From contig SPDP01000005.1 in NCBI GenBank assembly GCA_009360345.1, positions 124,001 through 188,000 of the forward strand: a DNA stretch of 64,000 nucleotides. Direction: 5' to 3'. The translations under genes and the position numbers were made by a program. Each line of letters begins with the position of its first letter. Position 1 is the first letter of the stretch. Positions 34,966 through 43,769 of this stretch are shown here, piece after piece. The notes beneath the pieces were generated by a model. It had not been told where the DNA came from and ran no database searches. It was given only the letters and a program-made list of their open reading frames with translations. Origin of the DNA: Alcaligenaceae bacterium SAGV5 (GTDB lineage Bacteria > Pseudomonadota > Gammaproteobacteria > Burkholderiales > Burkholderiaceae_B).

Positions 34966-35086
34966 GATGATCTCTGTGACATATCTGGTGCCCGTAGAAG
35001 CCCCCTGTGGGCTTCCCTGACGGCGCATCACCCCGATCCCGCCCCGGCATTGTGAGCTGCAGGTACGGAAAAAGGGCAAGAGGAAG

Positions 35087-35116
35087 ATGATAACGCGGAT
35101 CAGCCCGTCAAGTCAA
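35087..35116 (-). promoter_or_regulatory. Sigma-70 promoter of rplM-rpsI
   Basis: Minus strand TTGACT (35116-35111) and TATCAT (35092-35087) with an 18-nt spacer, upstream of rplM. Confidence 0.55.
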
Positions 35117-35314
35117 AGACTACCTGACCTCGCGCCGAGGCCGCCAGAATCCACCCGGACCACCTGTAACCATATCCGACGCCAACGCCCGCTTCCCCTG
35201 TGATGCCCTGTCCGCGCTTCATGCTTTGATAAACATCCATACATAAGAAAAGATCCCGGCGCGGCGCAAGAGCGGACACTAGTCCGTTCACAAAGCCCTA
35301 TGGAGGTCCGTCCG

Positions 35315-35701
35315 ATGAAAACGATCCAGACAATGCTGGCCGCTGGCGCCGTGGCCGCGGGACTGGCGGCATGCGCGGCGCCCCAGCGTGACATGCCCGC
35401 CCAGCAGGCCTCGGCGATGTCGCCGCAGTCGGTCACCGATAGCCAGTTGCAACGCTTCGCCAACGCCGCCCGGAAAGTCAACGCGATCTCGCCGGACACC
35501 GGGGCGGCCGCCGCCACGCCGGCAGGCGAGCCCACCAACGCCACCTTCAACGAGGCCAACGGCCGCAAGGCCCAGGCAATCTGGAGCGAAGGCCTGACCG
35601 TCCGGGAATTCAACGCCATCAACGCTGCCGTCCAGCAGGATCCCGCCCTGATGCAGCGCTATGGCGCGCTGATGCAAGGCGGCGGCACCATGATGCGCTG
35701 A
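35315..35701 (+). CDS. DUF4168-like lipoprotein
   Basis: 128 residues from ATG 35315, with GGAGG upstream. Lipoprotein signal MKTIQTMLAAGAVAAGLAAC (lipobox LAAC, Cys20). The mature part has DSQLQRFANAARKVNAIS and GLTVREFNAINAAVQQDP, matching the DUF4168 pattern. The residue after Cys is Ala, which suggests outer-membrane sorting. Function unknown. Followed directly by the two small RNA genes on the opposite strand, whose first terminator (35722-35752) may also serve it. Confidence 0.75.
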   Translation: MKTIQTMLAAGAVAAGLAACAAPQRDMPAQQASAMSPQSVTDSQLQRFANAARKVNAISPDTGAAAATPAGEPTNATFNEANGRKAQAIWSEGLTVREFNAINAAVQQDPALMQRYGALMQGGGTMMR

Positions 35702-35721
35702 CCTCGTCCGCGCCACGAGGC

Positions 35722-35864
35722 AAAAAAAAGCCCGAAGCCTTGCGGCTTCGGGCTAATCCACCAAAGGAGGAGGGTGGAGGAGACACCGGTGAATGGGCTT
35801 TGCGGGGCTATCCGACGATGCCGAGGGGCCTGAGGCCGTGTCGGCATACAAAGCGACATCCGTT
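35722..35864 (-). ncRNA. Predicted small RNA, sibling copy A
   Basis: Minus-strand unit of about 143 nt. Promoter: TTGCAA (35899-35894), 17-nt spacer, TATAAT (35876-35871). Ends with the hairpin agcccgaagcc-gca-ggcttcgggct and eight T (35729-35722). Just before it is a second hairpin CCACC..GGTGG whose loop is CTCCTCCTTT, an anti-Shine-Dalgarno type loop. No open frame of note. Over 85 percent identical by eye to the copy at 36122. The transcription start is inferred from the -10 box. Confidence 0.75.
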
Positions 35865-35870
35865 GAATCC

Positions 35871-35899
35871 ATTATAGGAAAGCGGTTTGTGCATTGCAA
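35871..35899 (-). promoter_or_regulatory. Promoter of small RNA copy A
   Basis: TTGCAA-17-TATAAT on the minus strand, near-consensus sigma-70. Conserved in the second copy despite changes in the spacer. Confidence 0.75.
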
Positions 35900-36121
35900 G
35901 ATTTTTTTCCATCCTGCATCCACAATACGGTTTCAAATTTCAACAGGCAAAAATTCTTTATACATCAATATGTTATAAGAATTTCAGCCGCAACTTCATA
36001 CACATCTCCAGGTCTTTTCTGACGCCACCACCCCTGCCCGGCCATGGATCGCTACGTATTTTCTCTGCATTTTGATGCAAGGCAGCAACCGCGGACATGC
36101 CGGCCCGCGCTTCCAACAGGC

Positions 36122-36264
36122 AAAAAAAAGCCCGAAGCCTTGCGGCTTCGGGCTAATCCACCAAAGGAGGAGGGTGGAGGAGACACCGGTAGATGGGCTT
36201 TGCGGGACTATCCGACGATGCCGAGGGGCCCGAGGCCGTGTCGACATACAAAGCGACATCTGTT
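36122..36264 (-). ncRNA. Predicted small RNA, sibling copy B
   Basis: Minus-strand unit of about 143 nt, exactly 400 bp from copy A. Promoter TTGCAT (36299-36294), 17-nt spacer, TATAAT (36276-36271). It has the same CCACC-CTCCTCCTTT-GGTGG hairpin and the same terminator stem with T-run (36129-36122). Differences from copy A are scattered single bases, mostly near the 5' end. Twin arrangement and C/U-rich loops recall the sibling NmsR/RcoF RNAs of Neisseria, but primary homology is not claimed. Confidence 0.75.
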
Positions 36265-36270
36265 GGGTCA

Positions 36271-36299
36271 ATTATAGAGAGATGTTTTGTGCGATGCAA
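36271..36299 (-). promoter_or_regulatory. Promoter of small RNA copy B
   Basis: TTGCAT-17-TATAAT on the minus strand, the strongest promoter seen in the window. The region 36300-36577 upstream of it and before the OsmC-like gene shows nothing else recognisable. Confidence 0.78.
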
Positions 36300-36577
36300 G
36301 AACCTCTAAGGGTTGTTGCTTACGTACAAAAACCCATGTGAACGCGGATTTAAAAATCCATTCAAATCAAAGACTTACATACAAACCACTCAAGCGCTCC
36401 GCAATCCGGATGGCAAAAATCCGGGGCCAGGAACCACCCACCCAGGGGGCGCGACCATTTGTCGCAGCTTTCGCTGCGCCGCAACATGACCAGCTTCCCG
36501 GATGGCCGCGAAACCCGCCTCCCACCCGCTATCATCGTGCCCATACGCCAACTTTCTATCGCAGCACGAGGAATATC

Positions 36578-37003
36578 ATGGAATGCATCGTAAGCTGGGG
36601 CGGCCCCCAGGGCATGCTGTTCACCGCCCAGACGGGCAGCGGGCACGTCGCGGTCATGGACGGCGCGCCGGATGGCGGGGGCAACAACCTCGCGCCCCGG
36701 CCGATGGAGCTGGTGCTGGCCGGCACCGGCGGATGCACGGCCTACGACGTCGTGCTGATCCTGAAGCGCGGTCGGCACGCCGTGCGCGGCTGCACGGTGG
36801 CGCTCAAGGCCGAGCGGGCCGACACGGACCCCAAGGTCTTCACCAAGATCCATTTCGCCTTCACGGTCACGGGCAAGAACCTTCCGTCCGCCGCGGTGGA
36901 ACGGGCGGTGCAGCTTTCCCACGAAAAGTATTGCTCGGCCTCGGCCATGCTGGAAAAGACGGCGGAACTGACCTGGTCGGTGGAGATCGTCGAAGCCGAC
37001 TGA
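36578..37003 (+). CDS. OsmC-family protein
   Basis: 141 residues from ATG 36578, AGGAA upstream. OsmC/YhfA-like: MELVLAGTGGCTAYDVVLIL with the first reactive Cys and LSHEKYCSASAMLEKTA with the second. Such proteins are thiol-dependent peroxidases or act in organic hydroperoxide/oxidative stress. Convergent with coq7, the stops being 6 nt apart. Confidence 0.88.
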   Translation: MECIVSWGGPQGMLFTAQTGSGHVAVMDGAPDGGGNNLAPRPMELVLAGTGGCTAYDVVLILKRGRHAVRGCTVALKAERADTDPKVFTKIHFAFTVTGKNLPSAAVERAVQLSHEKYCSASAMLEKTAELTWSVEIVEAD

Positions 37004-37009
37004 AGGGGC

Positions 37010-37696
37010 TCAGAGATAGTAGGCGGTAGAGGTCATGACCTTCGACCCGCACCGCATCGCCGCCCGCACCGGCGCGGGCAGCCCGGCCCCGCCCCGCTGC
37101 TCCGCCACCACCCGGTGCTGGCGCTCGTCGGCGGCCATGCGTTCGACGATGGCGCGCGAACGCGCATCGTTGGCCGGCAATGTCCCCAGGTGCCCGTCCA
37201 GGTGGCGCTCCACCTGCCGCTCGGTTTCCGCCATGAAGCCCAGGTTCCAGGCATCGCCCGCCCTGCCCGCCAACATGCCCAGGCCGAAGGCCCCCGCATA
37301 CCAGAACGGATTCAACAAGCTGGTGTGCGACCGCAGTTCACGCAGACGATCGTCCAGCCAGGCCAGGTGATCGGTCTCCTCGGCCGCCGCGTCCAGGAAC
37401 ACCTGGCGCGTATCCGGCTGGTCGCAGACCAGCGCCTGCCCCCGGTACAGGGCCTGGGCGCAGACTTCCCCCACATGATTGACCCGCATCAGGCCGGCGG
37501 CGTGCTTGCGCTCGGACTCCGTCAATGCCGGGCCCCCGGCCTCTCCGGACGAATCGTCGGCAGCGGCGGACAGGCGGCCCGCCGGATTCGGACGCTGCGC
37601 CGACACCGAGCCCGTCAGCACGCGCACGGCGCGATCCGCCTCGGATAGCACCCGATCCAGCAGGGAAATACGGCGAAAGGATGCGGTTCCCGACAT
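37010..37696 (-). CDS. coq7: 3-demethoxyubiquinol 3-hydroxylase
   Basis: 228 residues from ATG 37696. Di-iron ligands are in LMRVNHVGEVCAQALY and AAAEETDHLAWLDDRL (ExxH), with a second pair (ERQVERHL, ERMAADERQHR) in the C-terminal half. A hydrophobic patch (FWYAGAFGLGMLAGRAGDAW) contacts the membrane. It performs the penultimate hydroxylation in ubiquinone synthesis. The Ala/Gly-rich insertion at 30-58 is typical of the Bordetella form. Confidence 0.95.
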   Translation of the reverse strand: MSGTASFRRISLLDRVLSEADRAVRVLTGSVSAQRPNPAGRLSAAADDSSGEAGGPALTESERKHAAGLMRVNHVGEVCAQALYRGQALVCDQPDTRQVFLDAAAEETDHLAWLDDRLRELRSHTSLLNPFWYAGAFGLGMLAGRAGDAWNLGFMAETERQVERHLDGHLGTLPANDARSRAIVERMAADERQHRVVAEQRGGAGLPAPVRAAMRCGSKVMTSTAYYL

Positions 37697-37898
37697 TTGC
37701 GACCTCCGGTCCGGACACGGCCGGACAGCGACACGAACAGATTCCAGTATAGGCAATCCCCGATTCGTTGTTCTCGGACAACATCGAACGCGAGGCAACC
37801 CCGTTGTCATTTTCGCCTCATGTTGGGTCGTCATCCTCTCGTCCGAGCACCTGAGCAACATCCTCGTGCCCCATCACAAATCCATCTGGAGTTCTCAA

Positions 37899-38942
37899 TT
37901 GAAAAAGACCCTTATCGCCGCCGCGCTGCTGGCCGGCTTCGCCGGCACCGCGCAAGCCCAGAGCGTGACGCTGTACGGTATCGTCGACATGGGATTCATG
38001 AACAGCAAGCAGGACGGCCAATCCGCCGTTAACGGGCTGGACAGCGGCATCGCCGGCAGCTCGCGCTTCGGCCTGCGTGGCGTGGAAGACCTGGGCAACG
38101 GCCTGAAGGCCAACTTCCAGCTGGAAAGCGGCTTCAAGGCCGACACCGGCATCCAGAGCGCCAACGGCCAGCTGTTCGACCGCGCCGCCTGGGTGGGCGT
38201 GTCGGGCAACTTCGGTGAAGTCCGCCTGGGCCGCCAGGACACCCTGGGCTTCAACTGGTTCCGCGGCGCCATCAACCCCTTCGGCAACGCCTACTCGCAA
38301 GCCCAGAGCAAGACCGTCTTCAACGTGAACGGCGTGGATGACCGCGTCAGCAACAGCGCGTTCTACCTGTCGCCCAAGTTCAGCGGCTTCCAGGTCGGCG
38401 CCGGCTACAGCTTCAACGCCAACGCCAGCGAAACCGCCGGCAACGATGCCGATAACTCGGTCTACTCGCTGGGCCTGCGCTACCAGAGCGGCCCCCTGCT
38501 GGCCGTCCTGACCTACGAACAAAAGAATGCAGCCGACCTGGCCCCCGGTTCGGGCGTGGGCGGTTCCGACCTGAAGAACATCCAGCTGGGCGCCACCTAC
38601 GACTTCGGCATGGCCAAACTGCACGCCGGCTACGGCCGCCTGCAGAACTCGGGCTACAAGTCGAGCGCCAAGAAGGAAAACTCGTACCTGCTGGGCGTGA
38701 CCGTGCCGTTCGGCGCGCACTCCGTGTTCGCCACCTACCAGCGCAACGACAAGGCCAACATCAACGCCGGCCGCGCCGACTCCGCCATCAACGGCTACGC
38801 CATCGGCTACAACTACACGCTGTCCAAGCGCACCACGATCTACGCCCTGTTCAACCAGTACACCGACGTGATCGTCCGCACGGACAACAAGGCCCTGGGC
38901 GACAAGCGCGAAATCGCCATCGGCCTGCAGCACAAGTTCTAA
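37899..38942 (+). CDS. Outer-membrane general porin (Gram-negative porin family)
   Basis: 347 residues from TTG 37899 (GGAG upstream). Signal peptide LKKTLIAAALLAGFAGTAQA, mature start QSVTLYGIVDMGFMNSKQDG; repeated strands with SRFGLRGVEDLGNGLKANFQ, and the C-terminal strand ends in Phe (IAIGLQHKF), required for Bam recognition. A 16-stranded trimeric porin for small hydrophilic solutes. Paralogous to the next gene. The TTG start is unusual for an abundant protein and should be checked. Confidence 0.93.
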   Translation: MKKTLIAAALLAGFAGTAQAQSVTLYGIVDMGFMNSKQDGQSAVNGLDSGIAGSSRFGLRGVEDLGNGLKANFQLESGFKADTGIQSANGQLFDRAAWVGVSGNFGEVRLGRQDTLGFNWFRGAINPFGNAYSQAQSKTVFNVNGVDDRVSNSAFYLSPKFSGFQVGAGYSFNANASETAGNDADNSVYSLGLRYQSGPLLAVLTYEQKNAADLAPGSGVGGSDLKNIQLGATYDFGMAKLHAGYGRLQNSGYKSSAKKENSYLLGVTVPFGAHSVFATYQRNDKANINAGRADSAINGYAIGYNYTLSKRTTIYALFNQYTDVIVRTDNKALGDKREIAIGLQHKF

Positions 38943-38952
38943 GCCCTGTTCC

Positions 38953-38985
38953 AACATGGCCCGGAGCGCACTCCGGCCCATGTTT
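38953..38985 (+). terminator. Rho-independent terminator of porin 1
   Basis: aacatggcccggag-cgca-ctccggcccatgtt followed by TT, 10 nt after the stop. A second stem, ccgtcccc..ggggacgg with cgttttcg (39014-39047), follows and may back it up. Confidence 0.75.
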
Positions 38986-39013
38986 CGAAGTGCTTACTTC
39001 AGCAGTGAGTGTT

Positions 39014-39047
39014 TCCCCGTCCCCGGCTCGCCTGGGGACGGGCGTTT
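39014..39047 (+). terminator. Second hairpin terminator after porin 1
   Basis: cccgtcccc-ggctcgcct-ggggacggg followed by cgttttcg. The remaining 39048-39285 is non-coding leader for porin 2; no clear promoter could be fixed in it. Confidence 0.55.
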
Positions 39048-39285
39048 TCGTTGGTTTTTTGCGCGGAAACAACAAAAGCCGTAAGAATAAGTAAAAACCC
39101 GGCCCTCATGAGCCTTCGAACTTGGTAGTAACCCGCATTCTTTGCTGCAATATGACCAACTTCCCATCGGGAAGCTCTGGTTTTCCCGCAGCAAGCGGAT
39201 ACCCGACGATGGATCCGCGCATTCCATCCGGCGCCTCGCACCCCCCGCCTGCCGCGACAACCAGATCAATCATGGAGATGTTTCG

Positions 39286-40311
39286 ATGAAAAAGACGTTG
39301 ATCGCTGCCGCCGTTCTGGCCGGCATGGCTGGTACCGCGCACGCGCAAAGCTCGGTCACCCTGTACGGCATCATGGATATGGGCTACCTGTATTCCAAGA
39401 CCGAAGGCCTGAAGGCCCGCAACGCGCTGGATAGCGGCCTGCAAAGCGAATCCCGTTTCGGCCTGCGCGGCACGGAAGACCTGGGCAACGGCCTGAAAGC
39501 CAACTTCCTGCTGGAAGCCGGCATCAACGCCGACGACGGCACCTCGTCGCAGTCGGGCCTGTTCAACCGCCAATCGTGGGTGGGCCTGTCGTCCAACACG
39601 CTGGGCGAGATCCGCCTGGGCCGCCAGTTCATCCTGGGCTCGCAATTCTTCACCAACATCGATCCGTTCGGCACGACCTTCCGTCAGGCCGGCATGGGCT
39701 CGACCTTCATCGCCGCCAACCAGGTCCGCAACAGCAACAGCGTGATGTATTTCTCGCCGACCTGGAACGGCTTGCAGGCCGCCGTCGGTTACAGCTTCAA
39801 CCGCTCGACCAACGAAACCCCGGTTTCCGGCACCAACAACCGCGCCATCACCTCGGGCCTGCGCTATGCCAACGGCCCCGTCGAAGTCGCCCTGACCTAT
39901 GACCAGGTCGAACCCGCGACCGGCGGCAACGTCGGCCGCTCGACCCAGTTGGGCGGTACCTATGACTTCGGCGTGGTCAAGCTGCACGCCGCCATCGCCG
40001 ACCAGCGCAACGTCGCGGTCAACGTTGGCGACATCCCGGGCTGGAACGGCCGCTTCGCCAAGAAGACCCTGTCGTACATGGTCGGCGCCTCGGCTCCCGT
40101 CGGCGCCGGCTCGCTGTTCGGTTCGTACCAGAAGGCCAAGGACTGGGACATCGAGGGCTTCAGCGTCGGCTACACCTATCCGCTGTCGCGTCGCACCAAC
40201 GCCTACGCCTTCTTCAGCAACATGGACAACGTTGGTCACTACGGCAGCGCCGTCACGACCGGCGACAAGACCACCCGCCAGTTCGGCGTCGGCCTGCGTC
40301 ACATGTTCTAA
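39286..40311 (+). CDS. Outer-membrane general porin (second copy)
   Basis: 341 residues from ATG 39286, GGAGA upstream. Signal peptide MKKTLIAAAVLAGMAGTAHA, mature QSSVTLYGIMDMGYLYSKTE, then SRFGLRGTEDLGNGLKANFL as in porin 1; ends VGLRHMF. Divergent in the loop regions and in the second half compared with porin 1, so it probably differs in pore selectivity. Arose by tandem duplication; own terminator downstream. Confidence 0.93.
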   Translation: MKKTLIAAAVLAGMAGTAHAQSSVTLYGIMDMGYLYSKTEGLKARNALDSGLQSESRFGLRGTEDLGNGLKANFLLEAGINADDGTSSQSGLFNRQSWVGLSSNTLGEIRLGRQFILGSQFFTNIDPFGTTFRQAGMGSTFIAANQVRNSNSVMYFSPTWNGLQAAVGYSFNRSTNETPVSGTNNRAITSGLRYANGPVEVALTYDQVEPATGGNVGRSTQLGGTYDFGVVKLHAAIADQRNVAVNVGDIPGWNGRFAKKTLSYMVGASAPVGAGSLFGSYQKAKDWDIEGFSVGYTYPLSRRTNAYAFFSNMDNVGHYGSAVTTGDKTTRQFGVGLRHMF

Positions 40312-40341
40312 GTCGGCAGCGGGAGCGCCCCCGGGCGCTCT

Positions 40342-40372
40342 CGCATGCGCCCAGAACCCCCTGGGCGCATGC
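40342..40372. other. Perfect inverted repeat after porin 2
   Basis: gcatgcgcccag-aacccc-ctgggcgcatgc, 12-bp arms, between the porin stop and the terminator. It could form a stable RNA hairpin that protects the porin transcript's 3' end. Confidence 0.5.
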
Positions 40373-40375
40373 TGG

Positions 40376-40413
40376 AAAAACCCCGGACCGGAAACGGCCC
40401 GGGGTTTTCTTTT
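40376..40413. terminator. Bidirectional terminator between porin 2 and LysR gene
   Basis: aaaaaccccgg..cccggggttttctttt: GC-rich stem with T-runs on both strands, located between convergent genes. Confidence 0.8.
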
Positions 40414-40425
40414 GCGCGCTCCTCC

Positions 40426-41331
40426 CTATCCGCCACGCACCGCGCGGGGAATGGAACGCTTGAGCAAATCGCAGAAATCGTCGGCGCACGGCGGCAACTC
40501 GCGCCCGCGGTCGCGCAACTCGTAGAACTCGAGCTCGATCAGCGGCGCCCCCAGCGGTTCGAGCCGGATGCCGCGCCCCCGGCAGGCGGGAACGGCGGTC
40601 GAGGGCAGGATGGCGATACCGCGCCCGGCCTCGGCCAGGCCGATCTGGGTTTCGATGAAATTGACCACGAAGCGCGGCGGGCCATCGTGGCCGGCCAGGG
40701 TCAGGTTCTTGTCGATCAATTGCTGCAGGGGATTGTCGAACGGCAGGTTGATGAAGTGCCCACCCGCCAGCGCGCTCCACGGACGGGGCGACCGGGCCAG
40801 CTGGAACTTGGGCGCGGCGCTGGCCGCCACCAGCGAAAAATGGAACAACGGCTGCCGCAACAGCCCCGGTGCCGCCTTGATGAACATGCCCAGTCCGATG
40901 TCCAGGTGCCCCGCGCGCACCATGCTGGACACGGAAGACAGGTCGGTGTCCACGATGGTGAGCCGCACGCCCGGGTGGCGCTGCTCGAATGCCGCCACGA
41001 CCGGAGGCAGCAGGTAGGAACAGGTCAGCGGCGGCGCGCCGACCGACAGCGTGGTATTGGCGCGCTGCGCCGACTTTCCCACCTGTTCCACGATCTCTTC
41101 GATCCGTTTGACGTTCTGCTCGGCCACGGTACGGAACTCGGCGCCGAACTGCGTGAGCGTGACCTGCCGCGTGGTGCGGTCGAACAGGCGGAAACCCAGT
41201 TGCCCCTCCAGTTCCCGGATCATCAGGCTCAGGCCCGACTGGGCGATGTGCAGTTGTTCGGCCGCCCGGGAGAAATTCCGCTGCTGGGCCAGCAGCAGGA
41301 AGGCCTTGAGCTGGCGGTGGGAGATGTTCAT
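40426..41331 (-). CDS. LysR-family transcriptional regulator
   Basis: 301 residues from ATG 41331 (MNISHRQLKAFLLLAQQRNF..); an upstream ATG at 41361 would add ten residues outside homology. HTH: RAAEQLHIAQSGLSLMIREL. Full effector domain. Divergent from a Bug receptor and monooxygenase; the 110-bp region between them is AT-rich (41340-41400) and probably carries its binding site. Confidence 0.88.
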   Translation of the reverse strand: MNISHRQLKAFLLLAQQRNFSRAAEQLHIAQSGLSLMIRELEGQLGFRLFDRTTRQVTLTQFGAEFRTVAEQNVKRIEEIVEQVGKSAQRANTTLSVGAPPLTCSYLLPPVVAAFEQRHPGVRLTIVDTDLSSVSSMVRAGHLDIGLGMFIKAAPGLLRQPLFHFSLVAASAAPKFQLARSPRPWSALAGGHFINLPFDNPLQQLIDKNLTLAGHDGPPRFVVNFIETQIGLAEAGRGIAILPSTAVPACRGRGIRLEPLGAPLIELEFYELRDRGRELPPCADDFCDLLKRSIPRAVRGG

Positions 41332-41441
41332 ATCGGTGCATTGATGCAGATACCTGATCAATTCATACTTTATTCATATTTCACTCGCGTATAAAGCTCG
41401 TATTGAATGGCGATCGTTCCTGTCCCACCAGAGAGGTCGAT

Positions 41442-42428
41442 ATGCCCACCCGCCGCTGCTTCTCCCCTCGTTCGTTCTGTAGTGCCTGGTTGCTGGCGCT
41501 GGTCGCCTGCGCGGCCCAGGCGGACGAGCCCTATCCCACACGCTCCATCCGCATCATCGTGCCCTTCTCCGCCGGCGGCGGCATCGACGTGCTGGGCCGG
41601 ACCATCGGCCAGAAGCTGTCCGAGGCCTGGCAGTCCGCCGCGGTGGTCGAGAACCGTCCCGGCGCCAGCGGCAACATCGGCACCGAGATGGCCGCGCGGG
41701 CCGCGCCCGACGGCTACACCTACCTGATGACGGCCAACACCATCATCATGACGCCGAGCTTCATGCAGGGCGTCACCTTCGACCCGGTGAAGGACTTCGC
41801 GCCGGTGATGCCCATCGCCATCGGCAGCCTCGCCCTCGTGACCCGCCCGGATTTCCCCGCCAAATCGGTGCCCCAGTTGATCGAACTGGCCAGGAAGCAA
41901 CCGCACAAGCTCAACTACGGCTCGCCCGGCACCGGCACGCCGCATCACCTGGCCATGGAGCTGGTCAAGCAGCGCGCCGGCATCGACGTGGTCCACGTGC
42001 CCTACAAGGGCTCGGGGGGACTGGTCAACGACGTGCTGTCGGGCCAGGTGGACCTGGCCTTCGTTCCCGTCCACCAGGCGCTGCAATTCGCCCGCGCCGG
42101 CAAGATGCAGATGCTTGCCGCCGGCGGGACGCATCGCACCGCCGTCACGCCCGACATTCCCTCGCTGGCCGAGGCCTCCGGCATCGCCGATGTCGACGTC
42201 GACATGTGGTACGGCCTCTACCTGCCCGCCGGCACCCCGCCTTCCATCGTCGCCAAGGTGAACGCCGAAGTCGCGCAGATCCTGAAGATGCCTGACGTCG
42301 TCAAGAGCCTGTCCATGCAAGGCCTGCAGCCCAGCGGCGGCACGCCGGACGATCTCGCCCGGCTGACGCGCGACGACCTGAAGCGCTGGGCCGGCGTCAT
42401 CCGGCAGGCCGGCCTCTCGTCCCAGTAG
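41442..42428 (+). CDS. Bug-family (TctC-like) periplasmic solute receptor
   Basis: 328 residues from ATG 41442 (AGAGAGG upstream). Signal peptide MPTRRCFSPRSFCSAWLLAL.. AAQA, then YPTRSIRIIVPFSAGGGIDV and VVENRPGASGNIGTE. Expected to trap the carboxylate substrate of the monooxygenase encoded 34 nt downstream. No TctAB genes nearby. Confidence 0.9.
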   Translation: MPTRRCFSPRSFCSAWLLALVACAAQADEPYPTRSIRIIVPFSAGGGIDVLGRTIGQKLSEAWQSAAVVENRPGASGNIGTEMAARAAPDGYTYLMTANTIIMTPSFMQGVTFDPVKDFAPVMPIAIGSLALVTRPDFPAKSVPQLIELARKQPHKLNYGSPGTGTPHHLAMELVKQRAGIDVVHVPYKGSGGLVNDVLSGQVDLAFVPVHQALQFARAGKMQMLAAGGTHRTAVTPDIPSLAEASGIADVDVDMWYGLYLPAGTPPSIVAKVNAEVAQILKMPDVVKSLSMQGLQPSGGTPDDLARLTRDDLKRWAGVIRQAGLSSQ

Positions 42429-42462
42429 ACACGGATACCCTACAACACCAAGAGGAGTCTTC

Positions 42463-43695
42463 ATGGAAGTCATGATCGTGGGCGGCGGCATAGGCGGCCT
42501 GACCCTGGCGCTGTCCTTGCACAAGGCGGGCATCGCCGCCCGGGTCTTCGAAGCCGCGCCGGCAATCCAGGCGCTGGGCGTGGGCGTGAGCCTGCTGCCG
42601 CACTCGACCCGGGTCCTGGGCGAGCTCGGCCTGAACGAAGCCCTGGCGCGCGTGGCCGTCACCACCACCGCCACCACCTTCTTCAACCGCTTCGGTCAGC
42701 ATGTCTATTCCGAGCCGACCGGCAGGCAGGCGGGCTACGCGTGGCCGCAGTTCCAGGTCCACCGCGGCGACCTGCAGATGATCCTGCTGGAGGCCTGCCG
42801 CGAGCGCATGGGTCCGGACCGCATCGTCGCCGGCCATCGCTGCACCGGCTTCACGCAGACGCCCGGCGGCGTCACCGCCTCGTTCGTCGATCCCGTGGGC
42901 AATCCCCTGGCGCCCCGCACGGCCGATGCGCTGATCGCCTGCGACGGGCTGCACTCGGTGATCCGCAAGCAGTTGCATCCCGGCGAAGGCGAGCCGGTCT
43001 ATTCCGGCGTCAACATGTGGCGCGGCGTCACCCGCTGGAAGCCCTATTTCGACGGCGCGACCTACGTCCGGGGCGGCTGGTTGACGCCCGGCAAGATGGT
43101 CATCTACCCCATCCGCAACGCCCTGGACGGCGATGGACTGCAGTTGATCAACTGGGTGGCCGAGGTGACGACGCCCCGCTACGAGCGGCGCGACTGGAAC
43201 CGGCGCGGACGGCTGGAGGATTTCATCGGCGTCTTCGAGGACTGGCGCTTCGACTGGCTGGACGTGCCGGCGATGATCCGGGCCGCGGATACCCTGCTGG
43301 AATTCCCCATGGTGGACCAGGATCCGCTGCCCTGGTGGACGCAGGGCCGGGTCACCCTGCTGGGCGACGCGGCGCACCCGATGGTGCCGCGCGGCTCGAA
43401 CGGCGCGGGCCAGGCCATCCTGGACGCGCGCGCCCTGGCCGCCGCGCTGGCCGCGGAACCAGACGTGCCGGCCGCGTTGGCGCAGTACGAAGCACTGCGC
43501 CGCCCCGCGACGACGGACATCGTGCTGACCAACCGCAAGACGCCTCCCGACGCCATCCTGAAGGAAGTCTACGAGCGCACGGGCGACCGTCCCTTCCGGC
43601 ACATCGACGACGTCATCAGCCAGGAAGAGCTGGCCGCCATCTCCAACGGCTACAAGCGCGTGGCGGGCTACGACCTGGCATCGCTGTCCCGGTAG
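42463..43695 (+). CDS. FAD-dependent aromatic monooxygenase (salicylate/PHBH-like)
   Basis: 410 residues. GxGxxG FAD site MIVGGGIGGLTLALSLHKAG, DG motif ADALIACDGLHSVIRKQL and GD motif VTLLGDAAHPMVPRGSNGAG, the class A flavoprotein monooxygenase set. It hydroxylates an aromatic acid using NAD(P)H and oxygen, without a separate reductase. Cotranscribed with the Bug receptor; the divergent LysR gene is the likely regulator. Substrate not assigned. Confidence 0.88.
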   Translation: MEVMIVGGGIGGLTLALSLHKAGIAARVFEAAPAIQALGVGVSLLPHSTRVLGELGLNEALARVAVTTTATTFFNRFGQHVYSEPTGRQAGYAWPQFQVHRGDLQMILLEACRERMGPDRIVAGHRCTGFTQTPGGVTASFVDPVGNPLAPRTADALIACDGLHSVIRKQLHPGEGEPVYSGVNMWRGVTRWKPYFDGATYVRGGWLTPGKMVIYPIRNALDGDGLQLINWVAEVTTPRYERRDWNRRGRLEDFIGVFEDWRFDWLDVPAMIRAADTLLEFPMVDQDPLPWWTQGRVTLLGDAAHPMVPRGSNGAGQAILDARALAAALAAEPDVPAALAQYEALRRPATTDIVLTNRKTPPDAILKEVYERTGDRPFRHIDDVISQEELAAISNGYKRVAGYDLASLSR

Positions 43696-43748
43696 GTCCG
43701 GGGGCGGGCGTCCCGCCCGCCCCGCGATGCGCCGTCGAGCCCCTTCCG

Positions 43749-43769
43749 TATCGAGAAATATTCTCGATA
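43749..43769. promoter_or_regulatory. Palindromic operator upstream of the efflux genes
   Basis: TATCGAGAA-ATA-TTCTCGATA, perfect 9-bp arms with a 3-nt centre, 100 bp before the outer-membrane factor gene. A half site TATCGAG recurs at 43802-43808. Form is that of a TetR/MarR operator; no regulator gene of these families is adjacent. Confidence 0.65.

Noticed and set aside
35722..36300. Reading the twin repeats as a duplicated short coding gene or CRISPR-like array
   Set aside because: No shared frame is preserved between copies, only two units exist, and promoter plus terminator positions fit RNA genes.
43699..43726. GC-only hairpin after the monooxygenase gene
   Set aside because: Stem of G/C runs without T-tract; could be Rho-independent only weakly, so left out.
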